This document shows, in pieces, positions 22,538 to 34,814 of a stretch of DNA of 64,000 bases. Below the pieces are notes generated by a model. That model ran no database searches and had not been told where the DNA came from. It saw only the letters and a list, made by a program, of their open reading frames with translations. The stretch is taken from the NCBI GenBank assembly GCA_964017155.1, contig OZ024857.1:20279404-20343403 (forward strand), in the 5' to 3' direction. The position numbers were made by a program, and so were the translations under genes. The first letter of the stretch is position 1. Every line of letters begins with the position of its first letter. This DNA is from Oasisia sp. SBJ-2009 (Eukaryota > Annelida > Polychaeta > Sabellida > Siboglinidae).

Positions 22538-24403
22538 ATGGCTACCCAGTCCGAGCAAGTGCGTACCCACAACGATGGTTATGTTTTCAAGGTAGACGAT
22601 CTCAGTAGATTAACTCGTTTCTTGTGTCTCGGAGCTGAAGGTGGCACCTACTACGTCAGTGACCGCCAACTACTGAGAGAAAACGTGCAATGCATCACTA
22701 GACTGATCGAAGCGGGACGCGGAAATGAAGTAATACAAACAATCGTCGACTTCAGCGTTTCCGGTCGGACGGCCAAACAGAACGAACTCATGTTTGCCAT
22801 GGCAATGTGTGCGAGGCAGTCTGTTGACCCCGCTACTAAGAGGTTGTGCTACGAAAATCTGCATTTGGTCTGTCGGATACCAACACATCTGTTCACCTTC
22901 ATTGGCTACTGCGAGGCACTGAGCGACGAAGGCACTGGATGGGGTCGTGCACATCGCAGAGCCATTGTCAACTGGTATACGCGCTTTGGGGAGACGCCTG
23001 GTTCCGCTAAACGCCTGGCAATGCTCGTGACGAAGTATAAGAACCGCAACGGATGGAGCCACCTGGATGTGTTGCGTTTAGCCCACCCGAAACCAGCCAA
23101 AGACAACGGTTTGGCTGGTATTTTGAGGTACGTCGTGAAGGGATTCGATGAAGCCACCGAGCTCTTACAGGAAAGCAATGTAAACCTGCTGGCATACTTT
23201 CAAGCTGTCGAAGATTTGAAGGCACAGAGGGACCCACAGAACGTGAATGTAACCGGACTGGCAGAAATCATAAGGCAACATCGCCTGGTGAGAGAGCACG
23301 TGAACACAGCATTGCTCCTGTTTCCCGAAATCTGGGAGGCTTTGCTCGAAGAAATGCCTATGACAGCCATGATACGCAACCTGGGCAAGATGTCGGCCAT
23401 TGGGATGTTGACTCCTGGCAGCAAGCACGAGAAGACGATCGTCAGGAGATTAAAAAACAGGGAATTCCTGAAGAAAGCCAGAATCCACCCATTCAATGTG
23501 CTGGTGGCACTGACCACATACAAGAATGGAAGGGGAGACATGGGAAGTCTTATTTGGGACCCAAACGCTGCCATCATGGAGGCCCTCGATGATGCCTTCT
23601 ACTACACCTTCAAATTTGTAGAACCTACAAACAAGCGGTACTTGCTGGCTCTCGATGTGAGCGGCTCGATGTTTTGGGGTGGGGTGAATGGCAGTCGTTG
23701 CCTCCAGCCGGGCACTGCGGCAGCCGCTCTTTCCCTCGTCACAGCCGAAACGGAACAGCATTGCGATTTCGTCGGCTTTTCACATGAGTTGGTGGATCTC
23801 CCGATACGCAAAGGTTTGACGCTGCCACAGGTCGAGTATATCATTCAACACGTGCCAATGGGTGGGACCGACTGTTCACTGCCGATGACCTATGCAAGGC
23901 AGCACAACAAGCAGTACGATGTATTCGTCATCTACACGGACTGTGAAACACGTGTTCACGGGGAAACGCCAGCAGCGGCGCTCTGTCACTACCGGCGACA
24001 TTCCGGCATCCATGATGCCAAACTCATTGTCGTCGCAATGACCAGCAATGAGTTCACCATCGCTGACCCAGACGACCCCAACATGATGGACATGGCTGGG
24101 TTCGACTCGAATGGCCCTCAGGTTATGAAGGATTTCGTCGGCGGTTCCATAACGGAGGGACGTGCTGTGCATGAATCGGGTGGTGTGATCACTGTGCCGG
24201 GTAGTGGTGCCCATCCCGTGCCTGTCGACGAGGAGGATGAGATGGAGATTGGTTATGGTCAACAGGAAACTGGTGAGGCTGATAGGGTTGGAGGAGATAG
24301 CCTTGAGGCAGAAGGTGCAAGTTATAACGGCAGTTTGCAGGAAAGTGCCAGCTTCAGTAGCATCATAAAGCCTCCAGGTGAAGAGGAGGAACAGATGCAT
24401 TGA
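22538..24403 (+). CDS. RO60: Ro60 (60 kDa SS-A/Ro ribonucleoprotein), gene 1
   Basis: A 621-residue protein in one uninterrupted frame. The frame is open from 22514, but its first ATG, in good context (ACGATGG), is at 22538 and starts MATQSEQV. Residues ~15-365 form the TROVE HEAT-repeat ring (GGYVFKVDDLSRLTRFLCLG near the N terminus, then RCIT-, GRGNEV- and ARQSVDP-type helices). Residues ~366-535 form a vWA-like domain with an intact MIDAS: DVSGSM (D373, S375, S377), GGTDCSLPM and YTDCET. Ro60 is a cytoplasmic/nuclear RNA chaperone that binds Y RNAs and the ends of misfolded small RNAs such as pre-5S rRNA. A ~70-residue acidic, Gly/Ser-rich tail (VDEEDEMEIGYGQ...) is absent from the array copies at 51-58 kb. 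Lack of introns is unusual compared with vertebrate RO60. It may be retro-derived, but its 5' flank also resembles the array copies, which argues for DNA-level duplication. Confidence 0.95.
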   Translation: MATQSEQVRTHNDGYVFKVDDLSRLTRFLCLGAEGGTYYVSDRQLLRENVQCITRLIEAGRGNEVIQTIVDFSVSGRTAKQNELMFAMAMCARQSVDPATKRLCYENLHLVCRIPTHLFTFIGYCEALSDEGTGWGRAHRRAIVNWYTRFGETPGSAKRLAMLVTKYKNRNGWSHLDVLRLAHPKPAKDNGLAGILRYVVKGFDEATELLQESNVNLLAYFQAVEDLKAQRDPQNVNVTGLAEIIRQHRLVREHVNTALLLFPEIWEALLEEMPMTAMIRNLGKMSAIGMLTPGSKHEKTIVRRLKNREFLKKARIHPFNVLVALTTYKNGRGDMGSLIWDPNAAIMEALDDAFYYTFKFVEPTNKRYLLALDVSGSMFWGGVNGSRCLQPGTAAAALSLVTAETEQHCDFVGFSHELVDLPIRKGLTLPQVEYIIQHVPMGGTDCSLPMTYARQHNKQYDVFVIYTDCETRVHGETPAAALCHYRRHSGIHDAKLIVVAMTSNEFTIADPDDPNMMDMAGFDSNGPQVMKDFVGGSITEGRAVHESGGVITVPGSGAHPVPVDEEDEMEIGYGQQETGEADRVGGDSLEAEGASYNGSLQESASFSSIIKPPGEEEEQMH

Positions 24404-26281
24404 TGTCTTGTGCAGTGCCAAGACGGTGCTCGCTTTTCTGACCTCATGTCAAGAGACTGAAGATGTGACATTATGTGGGGAAAGACAATGTATCCTTATT
24501 TCATCCTTACTTTACTTTCTGATTCTGTGAACATTGCTTTATTTTACGCATGAAATCAGTGTAATGATAATTAAGGAAATATTATTCTCACTAAATAACC
24601 AACGCATTCGTTAACCAATCGATTGCTGGACAACCAAGCAAAACATGATGTGACATTGTGCACAATGCAAGAAAAAATGAATATATGTATACAAATTTAT
24701 TGATTTTGATAGAACGTCCATTCTCGTCCAATATATATTTATCTGTCGTGTTTTGTTATGTATATTATGAGAGCATGTGTTTTGTAAATACAAGTCCATT
24801 TGTCTGTGGAATTCAGAATGCGTCTTTATTGTGTGGTGTTGAAATATGAATGCTGTCACATGTTATATTAAATTTGATGATAAAATCATATTAGTTATGA
24901 TGGGTATGGTGTGCTTCCTAGGGCACAAAGAAGCATGGTTAAGTGAGAAGTTGAATATAGTTATTATACTTCTTTATACACAACAGTTACCGTAGCACTC
25001 ATGTCTTAACCAGAGAGTTATTATACCTGCGTTATACATATATGGTGCTTACTTTAGCGGTCATGTCTTATCTGGCATTTGAAATGTACTAGCTGCCACA
25101 TTTGATAAATACATCAATCAGTGACATACTTTGATATAAATCTTAACTGTATAGCCTACTGGCTGCTTGCATGTAGAGCATATATTTTATATAACGACAC
25201 ATGCTTCATATGTAGAATATAATTTTATTATGGAGTAAGTTATACATGTCACATCTTAAAATGGTGATGATATCGGAATGTTTTAATTGAACAAATCTGC
25301 CAATGTATACATGTTTTGTAATGCCACATTATGACTATTACTTACATTACATTACTTAGCTTAACAAATATAATAAAGCCACATTAAGCAAACATTACCT
25401 CTATGTTTCATTTCACTGAACTTGGTAGAATAATTCATGAAGACATCTGTGATCATGCATGGGGTCCTTATTGGTAGCCAGATTTTATTGAATTAGTTCT
25501 ACGTTCAGCATACAGATCCTGTGGATGTCACATAGGGCATGTACAAGATCCCTTCAATCCACTCTGCCCATGATTTCCTCCCAAATGCATTTCACTCTTT
25601 CTTCACCATTCGCTGCCACATTTTTCTGATCGTGTGTTCTGCACGAGTGTCCAATTCATCACAATATGGCAGCCATTCAGATTTATCTACTTATTGTTAT
25701 GACATGCCTTACTGTGTCTGAGTGCGTGCATGGTTGGGTGTGTGTGTATGTGCTGTTATTGTATTCTAAATAGTCCCAGATGTCAATAAATAATGACGTT
25801 ATTTACATTACTTATGTCTACCAACCACGACTTACCAAACATCGCCCACCCATCCTCCCCTAGCCTACGGGATTGATAAAATACATTTGCAAAATATATT
25901 CATATCGGATAAATTAGAGTAAAAGTACACACAAGCCTGCCCAGATAATCAGGTAGATGGACAAGCCCGGTGAGAGGACAGCAACAAACGGTGGCGTCAC
26001 CTATCGGAGTTCGGTTAAACGAGGTATTCGACGGCAAGCGGCACTACGGAGTTTGTGGTAAACATTGATTAGGCAAATAACACACTTTTGCAGTGTTTGA
26101 GATATGTTAAAACTAATTTCTTGACGCACTTATTGTCGATACAAAGCAAAACAGGATAATCGCGGACATAACGTAATATTAATAGTTGTAGCGCAATTGC
26201 AAATTAATTTACACGTATTATCGCTCACCTGTCAACGTGATGTATTTTATTAGTATTTATTTGGACTTGGACTTGAGTTGA
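24404..26281. other. 3' flank of Ro60 gene 1 / intergenic
   Basis: Presumably begins with the Ro60 3' UTR. A clear AATAAA occurs only at 25372-25377, almost 1 kb after the stop. No other gene or repeat recognised. Confidence 0.35.
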
Positions 26282-26755
26282 CGTAAGACCACATTTGAGT
26301 TCCCAATAAACGGTCAGTATAACGTTTCCGTCATTGTCCCTTCATTGTTTTTTTTTCTACGCAGGTAATCCCCTTTATCATACATTAATTAGCCTTCATT
26401 CTCACACGTACTGTATATACAATTCGTGACATTCTAATACCAGGCTGAGGCTCGAATCATTTCCCCACAATCCAACCTCTATCCTGACACCCTTAGCTTT
26501 CTGCTAGAACCAGACACTGATTTGCCTGGATCGCATCAACAATCGAAATGGCTTCTGTATCTATACACAGAAAAACACAGACTGACATTTGTCATATTTT
26601 GACAGCTCTGATACCATGCTGCACAAATACATCATCTCTATTCACTCAACATTAAACAAGTTCTGACATAAATTCAAACAACCTGCATAATGCCATTTCT
26701 ATTGGGACCTATTTCGTCGGGTAATGGCGGACAAACATCTTATTGTGGTGTATGA
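26282..26755. mobile_element. MITE family M1, copy 2
   Basis: The left end is GTAAGACCACATTTGAG and the right end is CTTATTGTGGTGTATGA, inverted relative to each other. Internal matches to copy 1 include CATTTGTCATATTTTGACAGC/CTCTGAT, CCTGCATAATGCC and GTCGGGTAATGGCGGA. It ends about 290 bp before the DNMT2 start codon, so it may lie in the promoter region. Confidence 0.65.
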
Positions 26756-27042
26756 TTGGAATGCACCTCTGCCTGGATGCACCATTCACAATGCAGTGCC
26801 CCAACTGCTTGGTCCCAATGCACCAACTATTTAGTGGCAATGCTCCCATTTTAGTTGGAATGTCCCACTTCTGTGAAAGTTTTTAGTTGATAAAATATAA
26901 CTTTAAAATTTTTAAATATAACTATTTAAATTATATACAAACACGATTTTGATTTCACCTAAGGGCTGAGCTTTCATAAGCGTTAACATCAGTTTGTTAT
27001 TATATGTTTCCTCTGCCATACAGCATTCACTCACACAGCCCA

Positions 27043-30000
27043 ATGTCTAGTGGAAGAAATTGTCAACCAAAGATACAAGTGCTGGAACTCTTCAGTGGGA
27101 TTGGAGGAGTGCACTATGCTTTGGAAGGTACTAATGACATGTTATCTGTTCTCTGATTCATTAGTTAAAATTATATGGTTTCCTTGCTGTTCTGTGAGTA
27201 AAAATACTTACTTACTTATGCCTGTTTGCTCGCTGGGAGCATAGGCCATCGACCAAGGAACGCCACCGTTTTCTGTCCGTGGCCATCCTCTCCATTTCTC
27301 TCCTGGTGTATCCCATCTCCTTTGTTTCTCTGTCTCTTTGCCAGGTGTTTTATGAGTAAAATACAATGTTAGTATATTATAATTTGTTTGGTACTTTAAT
27401 TCCTAACTTCTTATTCTTAGTTCCAACTGATTCCATTTTGAGTGGTTAATGACACATTATCGTTCCTCGTGTTTGGCTACTGTTGATGTGTTTGTGTGTT
27501 TCCCCTGTAGAAAGCGGTATCCTCCATGAGGTGGCCGCCGCTGTGGACATCAATGACCAAGCCAATGCTGTATACAGGCACAACTTCCCCGGAACAAAGT
27601 TGATGCAACGATGCATTGAAGTATGTAAATGGTTTTTAATGTGTCAAAGTTAACTTGTTTGTTTGGCTTCAGATATATAAGGTCAAAATCAAGGGTGGTA
27701 GAAACAGAATGGCCGAATATAAATATCATCATGAAACTGAAAGCAGTTTCATGGTCTATTTATATGCAAAACAACTACAGGTATATTATAGGTTTGCATT
27801 ATTTTGAATTACAAGATGACAATGAAGCCAGTGCAAATGCTGGTAAAAATATAGCTTAGATTATCCAGTCACCACGAGGTGGCACCACTTATTCACTACC
27901 CAAAGGCCTGGAAAATCAATGGTTTTCACTGTCACCAGGTTTTTCTCTAGACATGGGTAGATATGATGATTGGCTCTCAGGTGAATTAAGGAAAAATAAA
28001 CGTGAATAGACTTTTATTGGGTAATTCCGTGTAGTATGCTTTCAAAATTAGGCAACATTAAATTAATTTACATTGAAACGATAAAATAAACCAAATATTA
28101 TTTCTGTTGTTATTTTGTCTACTATATCACCGACTAAGTCACAATGTGGCACATCTAATTTTTCTCATCTATCTTTTATTTTATATATATATAGATGTGT
28201 ACATATTTTGTAATTTAATGTTATCAAAACATACATGTACTATATAAACATTAAGCATTATTATACATGTAGATCTGTGAACAAACCCTAAACATAATGT
28301 CATGCTTTTTGTCATTTGACAGTGAGCACTCTAAATAAACATTTTAATAAGACTTTTGTGGCTAGTCCATGAAGACGAATGAGAATCGATTATGTGAGGG
28401 TAGTAAAAATACTGATACAACAATGAAATTATCTTAGTATTACCACTCTTTGACAATCACACAATTATAAACTGTTTATTTATTTTAAAGCACTGCTTGA
28501 TTTAGCAGTGTGGGTATGTTTCAGTCTCTCACATTGAAGGAACTGGATCATCTCAGTCCAGACCTAATCCATATGAGTCCACCATGCCAACCATTTACAA
28601 GGGTCGGCAAACAGCAAGACTCAGCCGACAAGAGAACAAAATCATTCTTTTGTATTCTCGATTTACTCCCAAAGTAAGATTCATTTTCATTTTAAAGAAA
28701 TTTAACGTTGAATCTTCTGAAGTGTCACTTTCAATCTTAGGATTGATTATGTTATACCACTTCCAAGAACATGAACAAAATGCTCCTCCAAAATACTAAT
28801 TTATATTTCAAAACACCAATTCCAATTATTTATTTCATGTTGAGATATTAATCTATAAAACAGAGCAACAACGTCAAGAAATAAAATCTGTTTGGCAGCT
28901 GCTTTATTTGACATTTTGACGAAAGCAATGTGTAAGTACACAACTGGCAGTCACTCAATGTAACTTTTATAATATTTTTAATATTAGACTATGTGTTTGT
29001 TTCAGGCTAGCTAAACGACCTTCCTACATACTGGTGGAGAACGTGAAAGGGTTTGAGACGTCAGACACACGCAACAGTCTCGTAGCTATTCTTGATTCTT
29101 GTGGCTATGTCGTACAGGTAAAGTAATAACAGCTAGCAAATCTGCCCATTCTCTATTTGAAACTGCTTACGCCCAACCACATAACACAATTGCCCAATGT
29201 ACTTGTACATAACATTTGGTATTTGAACAGGTTCAACCACCAGAGATGACCTGGCAACCAGCCCCCTCCATTCCTCTCTCCTCTCAGCCTTCCTCGTGGC
29301 GGCGCCCAGCATCATGCCAGTCCATTCAGGGATGTTGTCCTCCCATCTCTTTATGTCTGCCTCTTCTTCTCCCTCCTTGCTCTGTGCCCTGCAGGATTGT
29401 CTTGGCAAGTCCTGTAGATCTTGTTACGTGCCCGTACCATTTCAGTTTGCGTCTCTTTACTGTGGTCAAGAGGTCTTCGTGGGGCCCAATGGCTTGCCGA
29501 CTTCTGTTTCACATCTCTTCGTTGGAGATGTGATCTCTGTAGGTGATAAGGTTAGGTGATGCCGAAGAGCTTTCTGAGGCATCTCATCTCCATGGCATGT
29601 ATCCTTCTCTCTGTGTCTGCTGTTAGTGTCCAAGACTCACAGGCATATAGGAATATGGACATGACCAGGGAGCGCATCAGTCTGATCTTTGAGCTGAGTG
29701 CTATATTCCTGTCATTCCAGATGGTCTTGAGTTTGGCGAGTGTTGCTACATAAAGTATAAGAACTCTAATTTTAATGTTACTTTTCTTCTGAAGGATCAC
29801 AGATGCCAGACTGACTGTCATCAGAGATACAGACCAACCAAGAATAGTTTTATTGCCCATGTAAATGTACATGCACCTAGAACGATACAATGGATATATT
29901 TACTAAGATATATACAGTGTACCAACATATTGAAAATATACTTAGTTTCCTGAAACTGACAGACAAGCAGTGATTGATCTGATGCTAGTCAAACACTAAA

Positions 30001-33000
30001 GTATCAATTAAAATTTTGTTCCTGTCTGTATGTCACACCAGTTGTTTCATTTTGCACAGTGTTTGACTGTCACGGTTGATTGGTTCCAGGAAATGTTGCT
30101 CAGCCCCGTTCAGTTTGGAATCCCTAATTCCCGATTGCGGTACTATCTTCTGGCAAAGTTGTCTCCACTCCGCTTCAATTTCCCAACTTCATCAGAGGTA
30201 CCAAGCATAGATTGGACATTCTGTGAAACATTATATAAATAATGTATACAATGTAGAGTTTCAGGGTAAAATGTAATAAATTTCAGGTGGTAAATGTAAA
30301 ACAAAAAATTCTGATGGGCTGTCCCAGTCACAGTAGCCTAACCTTTTTTTATTTATGTTCAAATATTTTATTTTATGATTGATAATTTATGCTCAATGAC
30401 GAAGTTGTTTGTGTAAAAACATTAACTGAATTATATACCCAGTAATATTTTTTAATCAGTACTTTGAGATATTAGAAGGAAATGTGTCAAATCAATTTAT
30501 TCCACTTTCTCTGTTTATTGGTTTTGATTGTGCACCATCAGCGAGGAATTCCCAAACCATGCTGTGTAAAATTTATATGAAAATGAATTAAGAGGTTTAT
30601 TAATAAACAATTTGCATAGCAGCAACCATGGTAACCAGAATTTATTTGTAAATTCTGATGTGGGCACGTTTTTGGAGACCCGTGGAAATTTTTTAATTTT
30701 GTGGCGTTTCAGTTTGTGTTTTTTCTAATAAATATTACCGGTATATTAATTTGTGCACTGAAGTAGATTGGCTGAATAAACAATAAAACGGTTAGTAAAT
30801 TATGACATATATATATATATCTATATATAATTATATATATTATAAGTGGCTAAACATAATTATTCATTGTTATGCTACTACAATTATTTGACAGTACCAA
30901 CATTTAGTAAAGCTGTTTGATGTTTGTTGTAATTCCATCCGATGAATTAACTGTAATTTCCTCTCATTTCTAGTTGCAAACAGATTTGCCAGAATGTGCG
31001 ACACCATTTCTGCACCATGGAACCACATCTACCTCATGTCATCACACAAAAAGACGCTCAATTGACGAAACCTTTGTCAAGAACAAACATCAACGACATG
31101 ATGGATGCTTCGACCATGAACTTCATTGTGGCGAGGCAGGTGACGCTGAGACATCGGACACCAATGGGCCTGGTCTTGTTACTTCCTGTGAAACTGTCAT
31201 TACGTCTGACTTGACAGAATGTGAGCATAGTGATAGTAGACTGACCGATTCTGCTGCTTCTGCTCAAGCCGTTCAATCAGCCTCAGTCGGCCAGGTAGAC
31301 GTACCTTTGTACGAGAAGTACGCTCACAGGTGTGGTATTTTGGCAGACTACCTGGAGCAGGAACAGGAGGAGTATTTTACGCCTCATCTACTTCCAGAGA
31401 AGTTCTTCAGGCGGGTCTGGTCGATGGATCTCGTGACGGCGAATGTCAGTCATTCCTGCTGCTTCACAAAGAGGTAGGCCTCGCAGACATTCCCGTTTCC
31501 TGTGTTGCTTGTTGTGAGTAAAGTTTATTACACTGTGTGTAGAAGTCTGTAATGCATGAATCTGCATGATGATATGCTAATTAGGTAGCATTATATAATC
31601 TGATGATGGTCACTTTCCAAGATTATCTTTACCTTGAGTCATTGACCTTTGACCTTGTATCATTGACCTTTTGTCTTGTGGATGTTATCTAAAAATATCT
31701 AACACTGTAATTTAAAAGGACATGCATTTTATGACAATTTGAAACTTGGGATTTCCTACAATAATATGACCTAACACATGGGACAAAATTAATACTATGC
31801 TTAATAGTTTATTAAATGAATGTTTTCACTGGTCTTTAACTGACCAAAACATATTTTAAAAGTATAATGTAAATGCATTTAAATGTGTTTTTAATGAGAA
31901 ATAGAACTAGTTGTTTAAACAGTGAGTTCTCTATGTCCAGATATGGCCATCACGTGGAAGGCGCTGGGTCTGTTGTTCAGATGAACACCGTGATTACCAC
32001 AGACTTGGTAGGTTGAACCGTGCTATTCAGTTAGACCATCAGCCATCACAAATCTTTCTTGCTGATGCCAATATCTGTTATGTATTAAAAGATACAATTT
32101 TGTTTAATCTGGCACTTATGGGGCAGAGATGGCTCGATGTGTGGGTTTCGTGGTGCAATTTTCCAACTATGGGGGGGGGGGGGCGCTTCACAAAACACAA
32201 AATATTCTGTGGGGTTCCCCCTTAGTTCACCTACCATCTCCCAGAGGCTGGTTTACCAGATACATCTATCAATAAAACGGTTTCATTCCAATTATCCAGA
32301 CATTGTTTTGGGGAGAATTTATGCTAGAATATTTTTGTATCTATGGTTTGTTCAAATGATCAATAATTCTAGGATATGTTAATTGGATTAATGACCATCT
32401 TATGTCATTCAAGTATTTACCTACAGGCATACATTAGCTTTATTTATCTGTTACATTAAGTTATTCATGCATTATTTTCACAATTTAATTGAAATTATAG
32501 ATGATCAAAACTGATCATACAAGTCAGAAACTAATGTATTTTAAATAGCACAAAACCATTACTAATTTCACATATCCCTTAATTAATTTGCTGACATAAA
32601 TAGTGAAATTGAACGTTTTGCATTACCTGGAGTAAAAGTGTAACTATTTTGTGTTGCAGGACAAATATAAAACAACAGATCATAAAGATGATGTACACTT
32701 TCTTGAGGCTGTCCGAACACTGAAGCTCAGATATTTCACACCACGAGAGATTGCGAACCTCATGTGCTTCCCAACAAGCTTTAGTATGTACCATTGCCAT
32801 TGTCTTTACTCACTTGTACGTCTGTCTGATTTAATATCAGATGAAGGAAATAGTTTTACCGTTAACCACATCCAAAGATAGTGAGGACTGAGGAAGCAGA
32901 AGAAGACTGCTTATTGCACTGTATGCTGGATGCACCTGTGCATGTTCTCATTTATGACTCGCAGTCCCTTGTGGGGTGGGGTACATGTCACAGTCACATA

Positions 33001-33615
33001 GCCTCTATATGGTATATTTTTATGTCTGGGCTAAGATTGTCCAAGCGTTTCAGTCTCTCTTTAGGTTCTTTTTCTGATATATTTCTACTGATCGTGACAG
33101 TGATATATGTGTATGTAATGTGAAAGTACAGTAAATCTAATGTGAAAGTACAGTAAATCTAATGTGAAAGTACATTAAACCTAAAGTGAAAGTACAGTAA
33201 ATCTAATGTGAAAGTACAGTAAATCTAATGTGAAAGTACAGTAAATCTAAAGTGAAAGTACAGTAAATCTAATGTAAAAGTACAGTAAATCTAATGTAAA
33301 AGTACAGTAAATCTAATGTGAAAATACAGTAAATCCAAATAGTCCCAATGCTGTACTGTATGTGCACAATTGGTTTCTTTAATAACTAAATAAATAAGTA
33401 AGTAAACAGTAAGATACAGAACTTATTTCAGCATTTGAAATCGAGATGTTTCCTCTGTTGGATATGTATCTTGAACAATGAATGACATTGGTGTTTCAGC
33501 CTTCCCGGATGGAACGTCCCAGATCCAGTGCTACCGACTACTTGGGAATAGTCTCAATGTACATGTTGTCAGTGTTCTATTAAGACTGCTCACAGCTGAC
33601 GGCAGTAACTGCTGA
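27043..33615 (+). CDS. TRDMT1: tRNA (cytosine-5)-methyltransferase DNMT2/TRDMT1
   Basis: Nine exons join in frame to 456 residues: 27043-27127, 27511-27620, 28525-28673, 29006-29117, 30090-30197, 30974-31473, 31941-32007, 32660-32783 and 33500-33615. All introns are GT-AG. The product is the AdoMet-dependent enzyme that methylates C38 of tRNA-Asp and some other tRNAs. Motif I is LELFSGIGG (14-22). Motif IV is SPPCQPFTR with catalytic Cys86. Motif VI is ENVKGFE (126-132). IPNSRLRYYLLAK follows in exon 5. The DNMT2-defining CFT is at 351-353, LRYFTPREIANL at 400-411 and YRLLGNSLNVHVV at 430-442. The target-recognition part in exon 6 holds an unusually long His/Ser/Thr/Asp-rich insert (about residues 195-300). 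No catalytic residue is missing. The start ATG is the first in frame and sits 12 residues before motif I, as usual. I see no disruption, so it is probably functional. Confidence 0.95.
27205..27345. repeat. Possible LINE 3'-end fragment in DNMT2 intron 1
   Basis: The segment ACTTACTTATGCC...CTCGCTGGGAGCATAGG...GCCACCGTTTTCTGTCC...CTCCATTTCTCTCC is GC-richer than the surrounding intron and resembles LINE 3' sequences seen in other animal genomes. No coding motif is readable. The call rests on composition and recall only. Confidence 0.3.
29228..29760 (-). pseudogene. 5'-truncated LINE fragment in DNMT2 intron 4
   Basis: Antisense to DNMT2. Minus-strand frames read LAKLKTIWNDRNIALSSKIR, LYACESWTLTADTERRIHA and EMRCLRKLFGIT, then, after frameshifts, RRRGRHKERWEDNIPEWTGM and EEWRGLV. 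This is the C-terminal region that follows the RT domain of many APE-type LINEs (LYG.E.WT, RRRGR..KRW.D.I..W). The RT catalytic region is absent, so it is a 5'-truncated insertion. At least one frameshift and one stop make it dead. The exact ends are uncertain. Confidence 0.8.
31643..31657. promoter_or_regulatory. Perfect DR1 nuclear-receptor motif in DNMT2 intron 6
   Basis: TGACCTTTGACCTTG is, on the minus strand, CAAGGTCAAAGGTCA. This is two AGGTCA half-sites spaced by one base, with the CA/AA 5' extension preferred by HNF4/RXR and ERR-type receptors. A third CATTGACCTT follows about 15 bp later. It could be a chance match in a short local repeat. No function can be shown from sequence. Confidence 0.3.
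33116..33340. repeat. 22-bp minisatellite in DNMT2 intron 8
   Basis: About ten tandem copies of a 22-bp unit containing GTGAAAGTACAGTAAATCT, with substitutions such as ACATTAAACC and TGTAAAAG. It lies wholly inside the intron between exons 8 and 9. Confidence 0.95.
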
Positions 33616-34800
33616 CAATTGCTGATATGCACACTTGAAAACCACCAACAAAGATGCCATGGAAATGCAGACAGTATGATGTGCAAAATGGAAACGGCAG
33701 ATGACAGAAATACCTGAGCATTACAGAAGGGAATTTGCTCACAGTGAGAAGATGCTAATTTTGATATAAAAGTATCCTTACCTTCTACACTTTGTGTGTG
33801 TTTTTGTTAATATTGGTATGTTATAAAACTTTTAAGAACAATTATCATTCATAATTTGAAGAAAAAAATAGATTTACCATATTTATGATAGGGCATGTCG
33901 ATTGTATGTATAATAGCAATCTAGATATCATTTACAGAATTTAAATATCTTCATGCAGTCAAACATTATGGCAATTTTGACTTTCAGAAAATGATACCAA
34001 ATGTGTGACCACTGCACAGCCTGCTGTGTAGCATACATTCATACCGGGTCTGGATCACTCAACTGAAGTGCAGTTGCAAACTGCTTTAACCTTATAGTTT
34101 ATCAAATATATTTGTAAAAACATTTTTTTACCTCAGTATGGTGTGACATTGAGATGGTTGTGACTTTGAAATAGCACTTTATATCCAATATTATCTGTAT
34201 TGTTTGGTAAATTTTCCGGATTATCTGTCGGACTTTTAGCAACTTTTTCTTTTCAACTGTCTTCAGGGCCCAGTAAATTGTTCTGCACCCACGGTTGAAG
34301 CTAGTGTATTCTTAACAGAATTTACTATTTTCTTATGAGACTTTTCAGTAACATATTTTGTGTAAGTATTTATACAAGTTAACTGACTCAGTACAAATAC
34401 CGTTTTGCAACAGGTTTCAATTACCTTTAATTATGCTTTATTAGCAGTATTTCATAAAGTACATATTTCTGTAGCAGATCTATTTGTCAACATTCACGTG
34501 TCTCTTGGCGATGTTTCTTTGTAAATAAATTTTAAACCAACCAGTCACTATAAGCAGCGTATTGATTAGCATAATACATCTCAATATGCCAATACTTAGT
34601 GAAAGGATGCTCAAATAAATATATACATTTGAATTATTAACCTCATTAGAAATATTTATATATTTATTCACACCTAAATAGCTGTTTTAAAATATTATAT
34701 TCAAAGATGCAGTTAGATTAGATGTTAGATTACTCCAAGATGGCCGTCATTGCGTCAGCACAATCCTGAACAAACGGGTGGTAAATTAAAAACAACTTAG
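33616..34800. other. DNMT2 3' flank / intergenic
   Basis: The first part is presumably DNMT2 3' UTR, but no confident polyadenylation signal close to the stop was identified. Nothing else recognised. Confidence 0.3.
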
Positions 34801-34814
34801 CTACAATGCGCTAC

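Noticed and set aside
22670..24421. Minus-strand frames opposite Ro60 (and the same at 51.4-53.0 and 56.6-58.3 kb)
   Set aside because: Antisense shadows conserved only because the Ro60 coding strand is conserved.
33116..33340. Regular 22-bp repeats as a CRISPR-like array
   Set aside because: The units are contiguous with no spacers, lie in a eukaryotic intron and form an ordinary minisatellite.
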